Below are positions 14,491 through 27,800 of a stretch of DNA of 64,000 nucleotides, piece by piece (the first letter of the stretch is position 1; every line of letters starts with the position of its first letter). This stretch comes from Augochlora pura (lineage: Eukaryota > Arthropoda > Insecta > Hymenoptera > Halictidae). The notes below the pieces were generated by a model. That model saw only the letters and a list, made by a program, of their open reading frames with translations. It was not told the origin of the DNA and searched no databases. The position numbers and the translations under genes are program-made. The stretch spans positions 12,400,001 to 12,464,000 of the forward strand of contig NC_135773.1 in NCBI RefSeq assembly GCF_028453695.1, given 5' to 3'.

Positions 14491-17400
14491 AGCGATACGA
14501 TCGAGCGGAACGGGTGGAGCTGTTTATCGTGGATAGTATCGACATGTTCCGGGTGGACGCGATCGCGGCGATGGAAAAAAACGAGATCGACTATCGGCGC
14601 GGCCGAAACAGAATGTTTAATCGCGTCATCGCTGGACGGATAAGACGGGGGGCTCTTAAGTGAAAAATTGCGAGCCACGCGATCGAATTGTTCCCGGGGA
14701 GCTTTTCGTCGAATTGAAATCAAAGATCGGAGCCGGAGATACGCGGACCCCGCGCCGTTCTCGGATTCCGAGCTGAAGCTAGAGGCACTTGTAATCACAG
14801 AGGGGTTTCATCGATTCGCTCCTATTAGCTGGAAACATTTTCTGGTACTGATTACACCGTTCCTCGAATTTAATCCTTTGGCGATTGGAGAATTTTCTTT
14901 CATCGCTTAATTTTAAGGTTCTAATGTGTTACGAAAAATTTTGATTACCTTTATCGGCAATTGTTTGATATTAGAGCTATAGAGCATTAAATGTAGCATA
15001 ATATAAATAACAAAATAATATATTTTATATATATTTTAAATAAATAAAATTGCATTGATAGCTGAGAGTAGACATACGAAAAGAATTGATTTATAAAAGT
15101 CGCGCCTCGAATTTATTTATTCCGATCGAATTGCTTTCTAATGCGTCGTCGAATACGAAGCAAAGGTACCGCGATAGGTAACTATAGACGGAAAATTGAA
15201 GCGCGCGCGTGTTGGTAAGAACGCTATTCACGCATGCACCGAAGTCATACTACTTGCTTATCATATGGATCGAGATACACGAACAGTTTCTATAGCTGAA
15301 ATTTCTTCCCGCCGCCTCCTTTCGCGCACGCCATTCTCGCGCGTCGTTGAAGTTGGACCGAAATAACGCGGGAATGTCTCGAACAAATTGAAAGTTCTAT
15401 TGTTTTTCCATGCTTTCTACTTCTACCGCGCGCCCCATTTCCGTGCCATCCCGTACGACTGTCGCCCTAAATTATGTAAGCAGTTGCTTTAAGGTTTCGA
15501 GCAAGCAAACAAACAAACAGCCCATCATCCTCGGCGGAACTTAATACTTTGTTATTCCGGAGGGGAAAGCAACAATCGTAGTTATTACTGTAAAAAAACT
15601 TGGTAATCTCCCACGAACTTCAATAAAATTGCCTTGCACAAGGTTGATGGGTTCGTGCTGTCTATAAGACGCTATCTACGATCGTAACACGTCAGTAGAA
15701 ACTGTCGCATCTGTTCTTCGGGTCACAGTGTTTCTCATTGTTTCACGATCTCTTTGAACAACGCGCCTTTATTGTTTTCGTAAATACTTTATTATGACAC
15801 TTATTTTATTTCTTTAACGCATTCTACTTAGATTTTTTAACAGAAGACCTACTACTAGTATGGCGACGTTCATTTCTATGCTAATTTCACACTTGTTTCA
15901 CGATTAATATTCGTTTCAATCGCATTACATCCTACGAGGATACTACAATTTTGTCATAGTAAAAATTGTATTCCGACGTAATAGTTTGTACTATTGACAA
16001 TGGACTAATTGAACGAATCACCCTGTATCGTGCGAGCGTCAACGAAACGAACCGGTGGATGAAAAATGTGAGGACAAAGATCGCTTTTGGTAACCGCTTC
16101 CACGCGAGAAAGAGAGATCTCAAACGTTCAAGAGCCGAGAGATAAAAAAAAAAAAATACCGAAATAAATTAGGACATGATCGCGACTCGGATCATGCATG
16201 GCCGATCTTCAGTCTGATCAGTCTCTGACCAATCAGGAAAGTGCGAACAACGAACGAGATGGAAAGCCCTGCTAACGAGTCAAACGGCAATGCAGTTGCG
16301 AGCAGCCCGGCCCATGTGTGGCTCAGGTACCCTCGTCAAGATCCTTGGTCCTGATCGTAGGACCGTCCTGATTTCAGGATCGTCCTTGATCCCCGAGATC
16401 TTCGTTTCGCTTAATATCCTGGTTTTCTGACCAATGCATCTGACTCTTTCCACGTCATTGTGGATTTCTCGTCGATCGTGCTGTCGCGACTCACGATTTA
16501 CGGCTAACAAACAATCGCGCGGACCTCGAGCTCTCTACCGCGTCCTCGACGAATTCTAACGACGCGGACGACACCGCGCGCCCGTTCTTTCGTTATACCG
16601 AGTGACCTGGAATTGATCAAATCGCAAAATTTTTAGCATGCGTACTCGTCTACTCATTCGTTACTGTTAGCGTCAGCCGAGGCGACGGCTCTGTAATTCC
16701 TTTTTTTTTTGGAAATGTTACGTCGATTTATTACGGTACATGCAGACAGTTTTTTTTTCTTACATCCCACGTTTTTTCTTTACTGCTCCCGTAGATGTAG
16801 ATGTGCGTTCTTCGTTCGTCTTTATTAGTGTTTAAATAGATACGAGGATTTTTAGTACGATTCTCTACAGTATTCCGTCTGCGTATGCGTGATCAGACTT
16901 GTTTAGACTGTACGTTTAACTACGCGTGATTTTTTAATAATTGTTGGATATGGCGTTTTTAGCATCCATTTTGACGAGACTTTGTTACAACGTAGTTTTC
17001 ATGAGTGTCACGTGTATATTCGATTGCTGGAATTTGTGTTGGTGAAGCGAGAGTAGACCTTTAACTTGACGGTAAAGAAAATGTAAATTGTTAATGGCAG
17101 AAGCTTTGTGATTTTATATATATTAAATTTAAAATTTTAAACTTCCAAATGATGAATTTAAATGCATATCGATATTTATAAAATATTCAGAGTACGTTTT
17201 ACATCCGGAATTATATGGGTCAATTTTATTATTTCGACATAAAAATTAGCAGATTCAAAACACGTGTGTATCATGTAGATTACAGCGTAGCAAAATTTCG
17301 TCGCAGTCGGTAATTCTCACTTCGTTTTTTACAAAAGAAAATTACAGAAGAGTGTTCATACGGAGAGGGAATACTGTATCATTCACGAATTTAAAATTCC

Positions 17401-18432
17401 AATTAAGCAGTAATGAAAAACATTAGACTGAATGGGGACAATCTAAAGTTCTGTTTTATGTATTCAATATGGTACAATTTAATTCGTTGTACCGAGAGCT
17501 TGCTGTAGATGTACCATTGCTCGAAAATATTTGGTCTCGCACAATATTCAAACAATCCGGAACAAAATACATAGTCTTGCTTATAAAATTACTGCAAACC
17601 TTTGTATAATTTAACATAAAACATTTCTAAAAATATTCATACATGAACAAAGTAAAATTTACGTACACTTTATAATCCGCAAAGGCGACATCAACGAATA
17701 CAGCAGAAACTGCGTATGACTAAAAATAAATTTTTGATATTATTTTAATTTAAATTACTAGCTTCCAGAAAAATTCTTTATCAAAGTGAAAATTCGTACA
17801 AAGATTTGCAGTCTGTGAAAATTCGTTCTGTGAAACGTTACGTTTGTCTTCTGGCGGATTGCAATCGTTAACATATTTTCCAAGGCTATCTTTCAATTGG
17901 CATCAAAGATTATCTGCTTGGCGTTTCTCGAAACTAGCGCGAACTGAGAATTTCTACCGACTATTGATTTCGAGGACACGAAAGCGGACGCGAAGGAGAT
18001 TCGACGGGAAACAGGCGACCAAATATTTTTTCCGTGGGCGGGTGCATAGAAATCGCTGCACGCTCTTACATTAGACACACTTTGCATCCGTTGACACGTT
18101 TCTCTTTCCGACTCTATCGTTTATCATGGGACATTCCGGTATAACGAGGGAATACTCCGCCGCGGAACGCGCGAAGCGTGTTGAAACTTTCCGGAATCGC
18201 GTACGTGTTCCCCGGGTCTGCGGAGATATCGTAGTTCCCCCCCGACGTTATCCGTGAACCCAGCTTTGTTCCGGATTTAGCTCGATGAAAGTTTCGGGAA
18301 CCGAGTCACGCGTTCACGATCCACGAGAAATAGAATCCACGCTGTTTGTACGTAATTAGCGATTATGAACCCCTTCTTGCTCGTCAGCCACTGCACCTGA
18401 GATTTCTACTGCGATTTCGACTTCTACACCTT

Positions 18433-18434
18433 CG

Positions 18435-18465
<31 letters not shown>

Positions 18466-18487
18466 TCTTTCTTTCTTTCTCTCTATT
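18433..18487. repeat. CT/CTTT microsatellite
   Basis: A (CT)n run passes into (CTTT)n within the long intron. It is non-coding. Confidence 0.85.
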
Positions 18488-18892
18488 ACTCTCTTTCCAC
18501 CTTTCCCAGCCCAGTTTCTTTCTCCTTCGTACCATTTTAGATGCATCGCAGTGCATCGACGATCGGTCGGTTCGCCGGATATCGAAAACTACTTTAGATA
18601 TTCTCCCGGCCGCCGAACGAACCCATCATCGTTAATCATGAGAATCCCAAAAAATTACTTGTCGACGGACGAGGCTAAAAGTCGAACGTTCAAGGGAGGT
18701 GATACTTGTGTTTGACTTTGGCAGTAAGGAAATGCCTGGTTCCCTCGTCGCATAGTTCACCGAAACTGTCGTGTTTACGAAAAAATAGCAACTATTGAGC
18801 TCATTTATTCGTTCCTTAATCAATTTAATGAGCGTCAAAAAATTGATGTTAATACAATTCAAAAGTTTTTGCATCGAGGCGTGGAAAATATA

Positions 18893-19585
18893 TTAACCCT
18901 TTGTACCCGAGTGGCGCCACTGAGACGCCAGTAAAAATTGTTACATCGTTTGTAAAATAATTTTGACATTATTAAAGACACTTCTATTTAAAAGACTGTT
19001 AAAAGTGTAACAGTTATACGGATAAATTGCAGTAAGTCATATAAAATGAAAATACATCTAGTCAAAATATTAGGTTGGTGCATATGAAATGTCAGATTTT
19101 TCAGCGAGTATATAAAACTGCATATCTTTTTTCAAAAGCTATTAATTTAATCAAAATGTGCCCCATTTGTTTTAATACACTTTTCCCAACGCGAGTTTAA
19201 TTCATAAATGTCTGTCTTCAAGATATTCTGATTTTTCGGATCAATAAACTGTAGTATGGAATTTTTCAGACTGTCTCCATTTACATACTGTTTAGCCCAC
19301 AAAAACTACGCATACGTCGTACAAAACAATTGCGAAATTAAATGAAGTAAAATATAAAATTTTATAAAATATGGATCTTTCGCCAAGCGACTTTCGCTAT
19401 TTTAAACATTTAGGACAGTTTTTACGGGCTAAATAGTATATAGTATTCATACAGGATAAATAGTATATAGTATTCATATGCACCAACCTAATAAAATGCA
19501 CTTTATCGCATAAGATAGAAATACTATAAGCCAGAAGATTTATTTCAGATTTCCAGTGGCAGTGACTTCGAGCGCAAAGGGTTAA
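18893..19585. mobile_element. TTAA-flanked MITE, family A copy 2, carrying a nested mariner remnant
   Basis: The left end is TTAACCCTTTGTACCCGAG and the right end is CTTCGAGCGCAAAGGGTTAA, giving about 15-bp inverted termini with TTAA duplications. Removing the nested element (19070-19491) leaves about 270 bp, close to the 247-bp copy at 533-779. Interior similarity includes a shared stretch AAAATAATTTT and ATAAAATGAAAAT. Confidence 0.75.
19070..19491. mobile_element. Internally rearranged mariner remnant (nested)
   Basis: Inverted termini TTAGGTTGGTGCATATGAA and ATATGCACCAACCTAA are flanked by TA target duplications (19068-19069 and 19492-19493). The left part read on the - strand encodes the mariner transposase C-terminus, including LNSRWEKCIKTNGAHFD then stop. 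The right part on the + strand reads DLSPSDFRYFKHLGQFLRAK then stop, matching the region around the third catalytic Asp of DD34D transposases (usual form D-L-A-P-S-D-Y). The two pieces point in opposite directions, so the copy is rearranged and cannot encode a transposase. Confidence 0.8.
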
Positions 19586-19924
19586 TAGTCTCTAACGTCC
19601 GAGAGGTAGTGGGGAAGTTACGAAAACGCGGTAAAATCCGAGCGCGTGATTATCGTTGTGACTAGCCTCAATTTGGAATCGTACAATTCAGAGCTGCTCA
19701 ACATGCTTCGCGCGGTTTGTAATGAAACAGCCACGCGCCGAGGGCGAACCTACTGGCAACGTAGGAGAGCTGACGTCAGAGAAGAAAAACTCAAGTGTTT
19801 ACGTTTTTCAAGCTAGGGTTCGTTCTATTTCTCTTAATCCCGACATGATTTATGACAGGTCGCTGTCACATTCTTCAGTCGAACAACGTATAATGACAAC
19901 ACTGTCCTAAAACTGCTCAAAATC

Positions 19925-20168
19925 TGCCTGAGCTTTTACGGGCTAAATAGTATATAAATGAAGACACTCTGAAATATTCCATATCAGAGTTTATTAATTC
20001 GGAAGATCAGAATTTGTTTAAGACAGGCATTTCTGTATTGATATCTTGTTGAAAAGGGTGTAGTAAAGCAAACGGGGCAAATTTTGATTAAATCAACAGC
20101 TTTTGAAAAAAGATATACAGTTTTATATATTTACGTAAACATCCGACATTTCCTATGCACCAACTTAA
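19925..20168 (+). mobile_element. 3'-terminal mariner fragment
   Basis: The sequence begins at CTTTTACGGGCTAAATAGTAT, the equivalent of the FLRAK segment of the neighbouring copy. It carries a stop-ridden C-terminal transposase remnant. It ends at a degenerate terminal repeat GCACCAACTTAA followed by TA. It is directly followed by a family A MITE right end (20195-20216). Confidence 0.65.
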
Positions 20169-20194
20169 TAGCTATTTTGAATCTTAATTAAAAT

Positions 20195-20216
20195 GGCTTC
20201 GAGTGCAAAGGGTTAA
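20195..20216. mobile_element. Solitary right end of family A MITE
   Basis: ATGGCTTCGAGTGCAAAGGG followed by TTAA matches the right terminus of the 533-779 element. No matching left end lies immediately upstream. It looks like the remnant of a second MITE copy, itself hit by the mariner fragment at 19925-20168. Confidence 0.6.
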
Positions 20217-20896
20217 TACAAATTTCAGTCGCGCAATAAATTATGTAACTTTCGACGTGTAATAGTCAAACTGTTAGAGTCAACCGCTGGTGGAACTGAA
20301 CTTTAACCTGTCGTGTTCGCGAAGAAATAGCAACTTTTCAGCTCATTTATTCATTCCTTAATCAATTTAATCTCACAGAAAAGTTGCTGGTAATTTAATT
20401 CAAAGACTTTCGCATCGAGGCGTGGAAAATATATTAATTTTAGTGTCGTAATAAATTATGTAACTTTCTTCGTAATAGTCAAAGTGTTAGAGTCAAGCGC
20501 CGGTGTAACTGATCACCGACGGGAACCGGGATTGATTGGAGCCGCGCTAATTCGAAGCGGCGGCCGCGGTTCCGCGGGTCTTCGTCCGTCACGTACTTAT
20601 AATGACGTAATATAAATTCAATGGTGGAATTGCGGCGGCGCATGGACGATTTTTACGACCCGATGGTTAAAGTGTCCCGGCCCGACGAACGGCCGCCGGG
20701 ACGCGTGTTTCGAATTGCTGCACGGTTTATGTAACGCTGTTCCTCATGATTCGTGTCCCTTTCCCCCGTGGAACTTACGAGCCACGGAGTTTGAGGAGGG
20801 TTCGTTTGGATCGTTAGGGATTCCAAAATAATTGAAGATGCTTGGAACGTTTGAACGAAATGCTACGAGGCTCTAGAAAGTTTCATTCTCTATATA

Positions 20897-21310
20897 TTAG
20901 GTCGACTGGAAAGTTCTAGGAAAGCGATGTTTGACAGAAAATGCGTTGATTATTGCAGTAGGCTATAGTTCGATTTTCTTGTAATCTATTCTCACCTTCT
21001 TTTATTGTTTTTTCTTGTAGCTTTATTAATATACATTATATTCATTGGTAATTATAAATTGCTATTTGAAAATTTTTGGAAGTCAGTATGTATGTTCTGA
21101 TATAGTATTCTTCCTATGGTAATGAACATGTGATGCGTATTGTCAACGTTGACGAAGTAATTAATGAACATTTTAAATTATCGTATTCTGTAGTGTTTGC
21201 AAGGTGAAGGAACGTGGAACAATATAGTAACAAGTTTGTATCTATTTTCGATAGCTTTAAGTATGAAACTTTAATTTTGAAAAATGCACAGTACTTTCTG
21301 GTAGACTTAA
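20897..21310. mobile_element. Mariner-type MITE with TA target duplication
   Basis: Left end TTAGGTCGACTGGAAAGT and right end ACTTTCTGGTAGACTTAA form imperfect inverted repeats flanked by TA (20895-20896 and 21311-21312). The terminal form TTAGGTCnACnnGAAAGT is that of mariner elements. It differs from the TTAGGTTGG ends at 19070, so this is a second mariner lineage. The 414-bp interior is AT-rich and has no intact frame. Confidence 0.65.
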
Positions 21311-21994
21311 TATTTAGATAAAAAAAGGCGGTAAATAAATATTAGGTCAAAGTTCGATTCTTAAGTTTTTTGTCAGTAGTTTATAAAAGCTTACAAAATT
21401 TATTTAAATAATATATTGGTACTTCATTGAGTATTACAGTAAGAAAAAATAAATATTTCTTTCTCATTTCCAGTTTAAGCAAAGCACAGAATAATAGTCA
21501 TTGACAAGTGAAAAATTACAAAATCCAACATACGTCCATAAAGTAATAATTCACGTTATTAATTATTACTAATAAATTAGTAAATATAACTAACCGGAAA
21601 TTATTAGAAATTCCTCAAATTATGACATAATTTTTTCGCGGCGCGAAGGAAATGTGTCTCTCCTTACCATTTTCGATTTCTCATTTTCTTACCGGGAACT
21701 TCCGTTTCTTGTTTCGTACGTACGCGACCCCTTCTGTTCCATTCCGTTCCATTAATTTAATTGAGAAGCCCCCTTTGCGGTCCCGCGCACACGCGTGCCG
21801 GCCATGCCGGACAGTCACGCCACCGAAACTCGTTTCAGTTGTATCTGGCGTACTTTAATACGATTTCGTGCTTGATTAAACGGCTTTAATTATGCTATCA
21901 CTGATAGCCGCGCCAGCCAGAAAGCCGCCCCGACGAGTTTTCAACCGCGAGAATCACCGGCCCGATGTAATATCGTTCGAACCGCGCGGTGCAA

Positions 21995-22009
21995 CCCCCC
22001 CCCCCCCCC
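21995..22009. repeat. Poly(C) run, 15 nt
   Basis: An uninterrupted run of 15 C lies between GCAA and GCCAATAG. The length is likely to be polymorphic or affected by sequencing error. Confidence 0.9.
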
Positions 22010-24773
22010 GCCAATAGTCATCGGGCTCTCGTGTCACTGATTGCATTAGGTTCATCAACCCTTCTTGGCTCGCTGTTCCCTTCTCGAGCATTGTTTCGTT
22101 CTATTTTGGGTTCGTTGTCTGCATCAGAAAAACTTAGAAATATAACTTCTCGCGTAGATTTTATCGTGAAACATTATTGCCAATTGAAACCCTTATATTG
22201 AGAAAATTTGGTTATTAAAATCGAAATAAGAATATCGTTAAGAGTAATCGTCAATTCTTCTGCAAATTTTTGCTATAATACAGTTATTTTAAAAATATCA
22301 GAACGACAGAAAAATATTTATTAAAACGAAAATTTATTTAAAGAGAGGAATTTGTTTTTTGTAGAAATCCGCAGTTGAGCGATGACTATCTCTGCTGGAA
22401 CTAATAATCGGCATAGATTTTTCAATACGATGCGAATCAATATTTTACGTCGTCGATATTCGAGAGCAGAAAGGGTTTCGTAAGAATTACATGTCGGGTA
22501 CGCGGTACTTTTTCCGAACAAATGGTTCAGATTTCGAGGATTTGCAGAGGGGACCTTCTGCGAGATCTGCAATGTTGAAATGCCACAAGGGATATGTCGA
22601 TAAAGGAGCCCCATCAGCGTGCGACTGCGGTCACTGACCTAGTTGGAACAGCGCAGGGGTACGTGTGTCGGTGAGACTGGGTTACGAAGTCAAGAGGTAG
22701 CAACACGTGTTAGCGTTGACAAATGGAAACTACCTACAGTAACTTCCATTAATATTCGAACACTTTTTAATAGAGGCAAACTTCGCGCAACTATGAAAAT
22801 TGTCGAACGCTGCAAAAATCACAGTTCTTGACGACTTATAGTCCTCGTTAATTGCGATTGTAATAACCGTGTCATAATTCCGAGAACTGCGATAACTGTA
22901 ATAACTCGCACAGCTTCAAACACCTGACGTCTCTTTCAATCAACGTTAATTTTCCAGATATTTAAATGTTCGATTCGAGTGAAATATTTGTCGCGTACAG
23001 TTCCGGTAGTTGTTTCGATCAATTGTAACTTTTCCAAATTTTATTTGCATAATAAAATAATTTATTTCGCTTCTCAGAATCTCAAATTTTTTGGTCTAAT
23101 TACAGATGAATTATTCGGTTCAGAAGTGTATCTGAATATTAATGTAGAATTATTATTATTACGAATATGACATTTCAATATTGGGGATCCAATTACTCAT
23201 TACATAGACTGCAGATTTTTATGAAAAATACGAAGGTTATAAAATACAAAAATTAATCTCCCCTTAACAATTTTAATAAGTTAATGTTGACTCTTACATT
23301 CTTCTAACGTGTTAACTTCTGTGTCAATTAATCAGCCTTGTCGTAGATGCATCAAATGCACAGTCAAGCCATTTCATTTATAACAACTGGCGTTCAATAA
23401 TTCATTCCCCTATATCCAATTGCTGACACAGCCATAATTCTTCATCGTAGTCACTCTCCATCAAAATTCCCCTCAAGGAACATGAATTTATTCTACACTC
23501 TTCACCCTCGTTTATAACATTTCAAAATAAAAAGACTCACGTGCAATTGCACTTGAAAATGTTGACACCAGAGATAGTTAACACAATGGGCGCTCTAAAT
23601 AAACAAAAGCTTGGACAGAGAGCCACGAGCCGAAAAAGGTTAGAAAACTATAGGACGCAATGTTCCATCGTTTATCGCGTGCGAACCGACCGATCGTCCT
23701 GCGTCTCGCAAAAAGGAACCACACAAATCCCACACAGCGTTTCTCCTAAACGAGCTCCCTTCTTTCCCGAGACACCTGTGTGATCACTGTGTGAATTCGA
23801 TCAAACGAGCTGACATGTTCACTTGATGTTCCGCTTTCACGGCAGGAGTGGGAAACCACGAACTCGCGGGCATAATCATTGTCCGCGATATGAAGCACAG
23901 GACGTTCAAGAAAGAATGCTGTCTGTTAGATCAACGAAGAAGAATATTTTTAGAATTACGTATATTAAATTTTTGAAACATGAGGACTCGATTTTGTTTT
24001 ATTTTTAGACTGCGGATCTTCCTGTGATAAACAGGAAATAAACTTAAATAGTTTATTTCTCTATCGTGATTAGTTTCAAAAAATCGATAATAACATGACA
24101 GTATTTCAAGCAATGTCTTTATTGTTTCGTGTTGCACCTGTACGTTTTGTCATCAGTGGATAAAATCTGGAGTCCATTTATTCCAGTTTAATGATACATT
24201 TATTGTCTATTTTTACTCTAATTTCACTTTTTCGTTGTCTGTTCGACTAATCATATTTTTATTTCCAAGAATAGAATTATTAACCATTATAAAATCGTAA
24301 AACTGTGTTAATTGATGGTAAATTGCTAAGAACCTTAAAATCTTATGAATAATTAGGAAAACATCATAAAGCATAAAATTGAAAATATAATAGATATAAT
24401 ATATGTATAAAAGTATCATACAGCATAAAATTAAAAGTTAAAATCATGGACGCAACTATGCTTGGAAAGCTGACAGGATGTAATTATTTCAAAAATTTGC
24501 TTCCCTAATCATTTATCGCACCGTCATTAGCACACGCACACGTACAGTTCCACCATCGAGCGTCACAGAACGCAGAATACCATTGAAATATTTTGCCCAG
24601 CCCATCCGTGTTTCACAGTCCCCTTTTCTTCCTGCCATCCCCTGTCTCCCCCATCCCTCTGTCTCTGTCACTCTATCTTTTAATCAGACGTCGTCACAGG
24701 ATCCTGACGCGTCGTTTTCATTCACTCTCCTCTACCCGCTGTTTCACTATTTCTCTGTCTCTTTTCCTCCACT

Positions 24774-24898
24774 CCCATCCCCCTCTCTCTTTCTCTCTAA
24801 CTCTCTCTATTTCTCCCTATTTCTGTCTCTATTTCTCTCTTACTCTCTCTCTCTCTTTCTGTCTCTCTGTCTGACTGTCTATCTGTCTCTGTCTCTGC
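24774..24898. repeat. Pyrimidine-rich compound CT/CTGT microsatellite
   Basis: The tract is almost wholly pyrimidine on the + strand, with TCTCT, TTTCTCT and CTGTCTGT modules. Ser/Leu-rich open frames across it are repeat artefacts. Confidence 0.8.
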
Positions 24899-27800
24899 TT
24901 CGCGAGGAACGATAACTCGCAACCCGCAAACAGATAGCGTTTGCAAGCTGCTCGGGCTAAAATTCTTGCTTCTCCGACCCTCCCGTATCCGAAAGTTTAT
25001 TAAAGCACAACACAACGGTCGCAGTAGTAACCGAACTGTTGCGCGCCTTTTCAGAACGAAGCACCGTGTTGTTGAGTGAAGCACGTAGTGAAAGAGAACT
25101 TCGTTTAATCCCCCTTGCTCCTAGGAGTTTCTTACATAGGGTAGTTAATGAGTTGCGATGAGGCGAAACGAAAGTAACGATCATCCGCGGATATCGGCCC
25201 GCCTGAATCGCGACACACTTTCCGGAGTCTCCCCGTTCCAGGGCGACCCGGGTCCTCCCGTTTAACCCTTTCGTTACCCGAACCGACCATAATCCGCTGA
25301 GCGCCTCACAAAAGCGGCCAGAGTTATTAGACTCTTATATTTTCAACAAGTTCGACGGAGCTTCCACGGCTTTCTTTATTAACCGTGCAAAATGCATTTT
25401 CTGGACGGACGATATTTTTTTTGGTTTAATTAATTGTTAATGGATAAAGTGTGGATATTTTGTTGATATTACTGGGTTACTGCAAGACTGTTTTAATGAC
25501 TATGGATTTTATACGTTCGTGATAAAAGTGGGTCAGTGGAATTTAAAATAGTAGATATAGTAGATTAGGATATGTTTAATACCAGTACTAGCAGACATGT
25601 TAAAATTCATTCTTTATTTTATAATTATTTTAGTTGTGTCGTTTTATTTTGATTTTCTAATAAAAATTATGCACGGCCTCGAAATTCTCTACTTTCGACA
25701 GTAAATAAAAACCAGTCTAATTTTGGTTTTACTTTTAGGTATTAATGCATTATAGCATTAATTTGATTTTTGTTTCGTTTAAGGAAGCCTGTTAATAATT
25801 TTCATAAAAATGTAAAGAAATTTCTATTCATTTATATTATTACACGTTTTTCTTTTTTTAACTTTTATCTACACATTTTTATCATGCATAAAAGCTGTAA
25901 TTACAAATAGCAAATAATTAGAAGTAGATTGAATACAATGCCAATAATATTGGCACGTTGAATTCAAGCTTTCTAAAAATTATTAACTTTGATCAAACAT
26001 CTCTGTTTCAATCTGTGAAATTTCTAATCTTGATCTAATTCTAATTACTTTTGAAAAATTATGGGAAATTTTGCTCTGAAGATAGTTTGATTCCTAGTAG
26101 GACTTGATTCGTACTTTTTTATATAGGGTGTCCATCTAAAACTCAACGTTCAAATAATTATTTACTGACGTCGTCGACAGAGATTACAGACTGTATTTTA
26201 TTTTCGGTACAGGGATAGTTCAGAAAAAATGCGCGGCGCTGACAGTGGTGCTCGATATTTGGCAGTGCTATTACATTGAGCGGGACGAGAGACGATCACT
26301 GCGCAAGCGCTGAGTACCACTGCCAACGTCACACATTTCGTCCTACTATTTTGTTTCTGCATTGAAACGAAAACATGACTCGTAACATCTAATGATGACT
26401 TTTAATTCTCTAATGTATTTGTTATTCCTTTCAATTCTTCGATATATTTAATTAAAAAGGTAAATCGAAAAATATGCTTTTAAATTGGAAAAAATACTGC
26501 ACTCGATATACTCCTCTCACTTTAATCATTTTTAGAAACATTTGCGTATTCGTAACATAGACATTCAGTTGCACTAATTTTTTTACATCATTATAGAGAA
26601 TAATTTTATGTAAGGAATATTTACATACTTGTTAGACTTAATAAAACACAAAGCATTTTCAGAATCGTGGGTTTAGATATTTATTAGATCAGCCAATGAG
26701 TTATATCATTTTATAATATAAGTGTAAAATAATATTTTATCTACTTCTATTGATGTATTGATCACAGTTTGCAATGACTTTATTTCATTCAGATATCAAT
26801 TTTTGATTTCAAAAATTTCTGCTTCTATCATACGTTGTAATCTTTCGATAGTAAATATTGTTAATTAAAAAGTACTTCTGCCACGTTCATAAAATCTAAA
26901 TATGTTCCTCACATATAACATACATTTTTAATAGGGTTTTTAACAGTGCTGTCTGATAAATATGTACAGCATACAATGTCAAAAATGCATTTACATTAAC
27001 AGAAGTTCTTCAAACGTTTCGTTGAAGAGAAAATATTTATTTTGACTGATGATAGAATGCTTCATAAAACACATGGAGAAAGATTTCTATAAAAACATGG
27101 TCTATAATAAGAGCAAACTTTTGTGCGCGCGAAGCGTGATTTATTCATAAAGTGCACGCGACAGCTGAACGAAATTCACAAACGCGTACAAAACATATAA
27201 AAGCGAGAAATTCACCTTAAAAATCAGCGGGAACGCGTGATTCGCTCAGCGGAAAAGTGTATGGCCGCGGCTAAATCCGCCATAACGAAAGGTTCGGGAG
27301 CGACGAGAACATTCCGCGTGGATGTCGCGTCGGTCCGCGCGATCGTTGAAAAGCAGAGGACTCGTTCCGCCGGTGTATTTGCATTTTCATTAACATTTGT
27401 TTGCTCCGAGAACCAGCCGGCGTCTCGCGTGCGCCCTGTCAAACGGTAGCCGGACCGTTTGATTTTAATTCGGAGCCGAGCCAGTTCCCCCTCCACTTGC
27501 GCTGTACCTTCTCCACCCGCGAGGGTCTGTCCTTTCAGAGGCGAGCGAAACGGCTGCGCAAAGACGTTTCGCGGAAACGCGCGTACCCCGGGATTAATCG
27601 AACCGGAACCCGTTCGGGATAGCGGCGAACGAAGAAAGACGTTCAATTGGTCGATATTACAGCTGAATCGACGACTCAGGCCGAGGCTCTTCGAGTTTTT
27701 CCACCCTTTCAGGCATAAATTTGTGTTTACAGCACTTGATCTGTTCACCTTCGGCGCACCATAATCGCACGTGCACGCAGTGGCGCGGCGATAGCACAAG

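Larger units (their letters stand above)
18766..20508. repeat. About 210-bp tandem duplication split by a transposon complex
   Basis: The sequence from CTGTCGTGTT (18766) to the TTAA at 18893 is closely matched by 20308-20437. The right flank of the first copy (20217-20299, ATAAATTATGTAACTTTC then TAGTCAAA) is matched by 20438-20508. The second copy is continuous through ATATATTAATTTTAG. The first is interrupted at that same TTAA by 1.3 kb of MITE and mariner sequence. The second copy is therefore a preserved empty target site. Confidence 0.7.

Noticed and set aside
14232..14798. 188-codon Ser/Leu-rich open frame on the - strand
   Set aside because: Encoded by the GA/CT tract. Low-complexity artefact.
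25263..25285. TTAACCCTTTCGTTACCCGA resembling a family A MITE left end
   Set aside because: No paired right end and the sequence diverges after about ten bases.
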